Source of the DNA: Winogradskyella sp.
GTDB lineage: Bacteria > Bacteroidota > Bacteroidia > Flavobacteriales > Flavobacteriaceae
NCBI RefSeq assembly: GCF_025210595.1
Contig: NZ_JAOARH010000020.1
Coordinates: 1-46,108 of the forward strand
DNA length: 46,108 nucleotides
Direction: 5' to 3'
Of the stretch, positions 43,718 through 46,108 are shown piece after piece. The translations under genes were made by a program, and so were the position numbers. Within the stretch, counting starts at the first letter, position 1, and the number at the start of each line of letters is the position of its first letter. The notes beneath the pieces were generated by a model. The model had not been told where the DNA came from. It worked only from the letters and a program-made list of their open reading frames with translations, and searched no databases.

Positions 43718-43741
43718 GATATTTTTAAAATTAAATTTTTG

Positions 43742-43749
43742 CAAATGTA
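43742..43749 (-). promoter_or_regulatory. Candidate -7 box of the OmpH-like lipoprotein gene
   Basis: On the minus strand this reads TACATTTG, a TANNTTTG match, 25 bp before the chosen ATG, which supports that start over the upstream one. No -33 TTG is seen in range. Confidence 0.45.
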
Positions 43750-43928
43750 TAAAAGTTAGATTGCGATTTATAGAAATCTTCATCTATAAATAAAAACTAT
43801 AATAAAACTATTACACATTCAATACATCAATTAAAAACAACTTTAAATAAGCCTTTTTAAGCGCATTTTATTTTTTAGGCTTACGATATTGCAATTTGTA
43901 AATAGATGGTTAAACAAGCTAGCTTAAA

Positions 43929-44786
43929 TTAAGAATTCTCGTGTTTTAACACATAAATATGAGAAGAATACTCTTTTGAACGCTTTGCTTTTAAATTAGA
44001 ACGCATTCCAACCCAAAAAGCTTTGAATGGGTTCATCCAGCCAGATTTATACTTTTCAGAAAGTAGACTTACATAATATGCATCAAAAACCATAGGTAAA
44101 GTTGTAATCAACTTTATATTTTCTTTTTTAAATAATTCAGCAATTGATGTTTTTGAAAAGTGCCAAAGGTGTCTAGGTACGTCATAAGCAGCCCAGAAAT
44201 TTTTATAATGTTTAGCATCATAACTTTTAAAATTTGGAACAGCAATCACTAAAGTTCCATTTGGTTTTAAAAGATGCTTTAATAACTTAATGTGCAATTC
44301 TAATTCTGGTAAATGCTCTAACACATGCCAAAGCGTAATCACATCAAAACTATTTTCTTCTAAAGTTTCTAAGTATTCTATTTCAAAAACAGAGTTGCTA
44401 GTTTTAGAATTAGCTATTTGCCTTGCATTTTTATTAGGTTCAATTCCTGTGATTTTCCAATTGTCGTTTTGTGCTGTTGCTAAAAAATCTCCTGTTCCAC
44501 AACCAATATCTAAAAGTGTTTTTGATTCGGATTGAAATGAATTAATCAGTTTTAATTTTCGTTTTAAAGAAATAGTCCTCACTATATGGTAAACTTTTTC
44601 TAGCAGGTTTCGTTTAGTATCTGTATGCGAAATATAGTCTTCACTTTTATAATATTCTGAAAGATTTTCTGCTTTTGGCTGTGGAAAAGTTTCTAGCATA
44701 TCTAATACTTCACTATACAACAATTGGAAATCTTCTCCTGAAACAGAATGATCTTTTACGGTTAGGTATGTAGGTTTTTTATTCAA
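43929..44786 (-). CDS. Class I SAM-dependent methyltransferase
   Basis: A 285-residue soluble methyltransferase of the Methyltransf_11/23 type. Seen: LLDIGCGTGDF at 91-101 (SAM motif I), GIEPNKNARQIA near 114-125 (motif II acidic residue), FDVITLWHVLEHLPE near 154-168 and NGTLVIAVPNF near 185-195. The residues before 85 (EYYKSEDYISHTDTKRNLLEK) resemble enzymes acting on surface or lipid substrates in the family, but the substrate is unknown. It overlaps the upstream 187-residue protein gene by 8 bp, so they are co-translated, which hints at a shared lipid or envelope target. Confidence 0.85.
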   Translation of the reverse strand: MNKKPTYLTVKDHSVSGEDFQLLYSEVLDMLETFPQPKAENLSEYYKSEDYISHTDTKRNLLEKVYHIVRTISLKRKLKLINSFQSESKTLLDIGCGTGDFLATAQNDNWKITGIEPNKNARQIANSKTSNSVFEIEYLETLEENSFDVITLWHVLEHLPELELHIKLLKHLLKPNGTLVIAVPNFKSYDAKHYKNFWAAYDVPRHLWHFSKTSIAELFKKENIKLITTLPMVFDAYYVSLLSEKYKSGWMNPFKAFWVGMRSNLKAKRSKEYSSHIYVLKHENS

Positions 44787-45342
44787 GGTTTTTTCTTAAC
44801 TCTATGATTGAAATTAATTGCAAATAACGCGGTCTATTATAGCGTTGAACAAAAACGGGATAAAGGTGAAATAATACATTTAAAAACAATAACCAAAACA
44901 CATTATATGTTTGACAAAAAAACAAAGCAATAACAATAAAATGAAAGACCAAAATAATATGAGCCAATTCCGCTTCTCGTGTATGCTTTTCTCTTTTTTT
45001 AAGTCGAGTTAAATCATATTTTATTTTCCCATTGGCAGAATTACTAAATCGTTCCCATTGGATTATTTTTAAAAACTTTCTAAAAACATTCACCCCAAAA
45101 CAACTATAAATTAAACCCTTTTTTTCAAACGATTTTGGCTCATAGTAAAAACTATTGTATTGCAATTTTAATTTAGGTAATGAAAAAGCATACCATGCCA
45201 TTAATAAAAAATGCAGCTCAAAAGCAAAAAGAAAACTTTCAACAGGAAAATATTTCGGCAGCATCTTTAATAAATAAACCACAATTACAGTAACAGTAAT
45301 TGTAGCAACGAACCATAAAGACAGCTTTATTTTAATATTCAA
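44779..45342 (-). CDS. Small membrane protein, unknown function (CrtO-acyltransferase-like ending)
   Basis: A 187-residue protein with four or so membrane helices (about 8-24, 35-52, 126-142, 146-163) and a basic loop between them, WERFSNSANGKIKYDLTRLKKREKHTREAE. The C-terminal LYPVFVQRYNRPRYLQL is reminiscent of the end of the CrtO-type glycosyl-carotenoid acyltransferases, where a YNRPR motif sits; this is a weak resemblance. It is coupled to the methyltransferase gene and starts 87 bp from mnmG, with the parS-like palindrome between them. Identity is uncertain. Confidence 0.55.
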   Translation of the reverse strand: MNIKIKLSLWFVATITVTVIVVYLLKMLPKYFPVESFLFAFELHFLLMAWYAFSLPKLKLQYNSFYYEPKSFEKKGLIYSCFGVNVFRKFLKIIQWERFSNSANGKIKYDLTRLKKREKHTREAELAHIILVFHFIVIALFFCQTYNVFWLLFLNVLFHLYPVFVQRYNRPRYLQLISIIELRKNLE

Positions 45343-45372
45343 TTTACAGTTAAAATTATATTCCTTAGAAAT

Positions 45373-45388
45373 CGTTCCACGTGGAACA
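45373..45388. promoter_or_regulatory. parS-like palindrome beside mnmG
   Basis: CGTTCCACGTGGAACA contains the perfect 14-bp palindrome GTTCCACGTGGAAC (45374-45387) with the CACGTG core of ParB-binding parS sites; it differs from TGTTCCACGTGGAACA at the first base. It sits in the 87-bp gap after the mnmG stop. parS sites usually lie near the origin, and mnmG (gidA) is a common origin neighbour. Confidence 0.7.
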
Positions 45389-45429
45389 CATACTTTAATT
45401 CATAAGACTCCTACTAAAGCAGAAATTTG

Positions 45430-46108
45430 TTATCTCCCTAAATACACCAATAAAACCGAAATATCATTTGGCGAAACCCCACTAATTCTAGAGGCTTGTG
45501 ATATGGTTACGGGTTGTATTTCAGTTAACTTCAATCTAGCTTCCATGCTCATAGATTTCAGTTTTGAATAATCGAAATTAGATGGAATCTTTACGTTTTC
45601 TAGGCGGTTCAACTTATCAGCATTATTCTTTTCCTTTTCAATATAACCAGCATATTTCACCTGAATTTCTGTTTGCTCAATCACCTCAGCATCTAAATCA
45701 TTATCTAAAATATAACTACCAACAGAAGCTACTTTTCGCATATCATCTATTGTAATATTTGGTCGCGCATATAGCTTAAACATCTTATCTTGTTGCTTAA
45801 CTTTTGCTGATTTTTTTGATTCTAAAACAGGGTTTATCTCATCTGGTTTTACGCTTGTGTCTTTAAAAAATTGAACAAAAGCATCAGATTTTAATTGCTT
45901 TTCTTCCATTCTTCTTAAACGTTTTTCAGAAGCCAAACCTAAATCATAGCCTTTTGGTGTTAACCTAAAATCTGCATTATCTTGCCGTAAAAGTGTTCTG
46001 TATTCTGCTCTTGAAGTAAACATACGATAAGGCTCTTCTGTACCCTTAGTAATAAGATCATCAATTAAAACACCAATATAAGCTTCATCTCTTTTTAAAG
46101 TAAACGGA
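45430..46108 (-). CDS. mnmG: MnmG (GidA), tRNA uridine 5-carboxymethylaminomethyl modification, C-terminal part
   Basis: The 3' end of the gene; the rest lies beyond the right edge. MnmG with MnmE modifies the wobble uridine of certain tRNAs using FAD and tetrahydrofolate. The visible 226 residues begin with EAYIGVLIDDLITKGTEEPY, then MFTSRAEYR, both conserved in MnmG, then a helical C-terminal part with SYSKLKSMSMEARLKLTEIQP-like and SQASRISGVSPNDISVLLVYL sequences, the usual MnmE-binding end. The frame matches up to its stop with no break. The Met at 46023 is internal, not the start. Confidence 0.96.
   Translation of the reverse strand, partial: PFTLKRDEAYIGVLIDDLITKGTEEPYRMFTSRAEYRTLLRQDNADFRLTPKGYDLGLASEKRLRRMEEKQLKSDAFVQFFKDTSVKPDEINPVLESKKSAKVKQQDKMFKLYARPNITIDDMRKVASVGSYILDNDLDAEVIEQTEIQVKYAGYIEKEKNNADKLNRLENVKIPSNFDYSKLKSMSMEARLKLTEIQPVTISQASRISGVSPNDISVLLVYLGR

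Noticed and set aside
43849-43882. AAGCCT...AGGCTT inverted repeat after the methyltransferase gene as terminator
   Set aside because: The stem is 6 bp with a 22-nt loop and no clear T-run; too weak to list.
1-46108. CRISPR arrays, insertion sequences, phage genes, tRNA or rRNA
   Set aside because: No repeated spacer pattern, transposase, integrase, terminal repeat or RNA-gene sequence was recognised by eye.

Overview
The window looks like a chromosome segment of a marine-type Flavobacteriaceae bacterium (Bacteroidota). Supporting signs are the low G+C content, -7 boxes matching TANNTTTG, a type IX secretion sorting domain, and a conserved flavobacterial neighbourhood (mnmG, holB, pgk, MltD-like transglycosylase, DUF4837 lipoprotein, tatA, M23 peptidase, GH3 protein). 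The genus cannot be read from the sequence.

Left region (1-28.3 kb): a surface-polysaccharide locus, almost all on the minus strand. Transcription runs from high to low coordinates: a Wzz-like co-polymerase, dTDP-L-rhamnose synthesis (rfbB-A-C-D), sulfate activation (cysQ, a tandem DUF2061 protein, cysC, cysD, cysN), and a nonulosonic-acid module (pseB, pseC, pseF, pseG, two formyltransferase-like proteins, a PIG-L deacetylase, pseI). Then come a Wzx flippase, a capsule-synthesis-type transferase, glycosyltransferases, three different Wzy/WaaL-type membrane proteins and a WbaP/WcaJ-type initiating phosphotransferase. Neighbouring genes overlap or lie within about 60 bp as far down as 2067. 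The likely product is a Wzx/Wzy-assembled glycan containing rhamnose and a pseudaminic-acid derivative, possibly sulfated.

The most interesting point is that the pse module lacks the acetyltransferase PseH and instead carries two tandem formyltransferase-like genes plus a PIG-L deacetylase. This suggests an N-formylated, perhaps di-N-formylated, pseudaminic acid. That is inference, not demonstrated.

Middle region (26.6-33.7 kb): conserved envelope genes. These are a 563-residue protein with a nucleoside-phosphorylase-like C-terminus, a GH3-family protein, an M23 peptidase, tatA on the plus strand, a bidirectional terminator, a DUF4837 lipoprotein and a LysM lytic transglycosylase.

Right region (33.8-46.1 kb): a small SH3-type secreted protein, pgk coupled to two exported proteins of unknown role, a membrane-anchored AraC-type regulator, a T9SS cargo protein, holB, a lipoprotein with an OmpH/Skp-like domain, a methyltransferase, a small membrane protein and the 3' part of mnmG. 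A parS-like palindrome lies just downstream of mnmG, which suggests that this end is near the replication origin. No tRNA, rRNA, CRISPR array, insertion sequence or phage gene was recognised.
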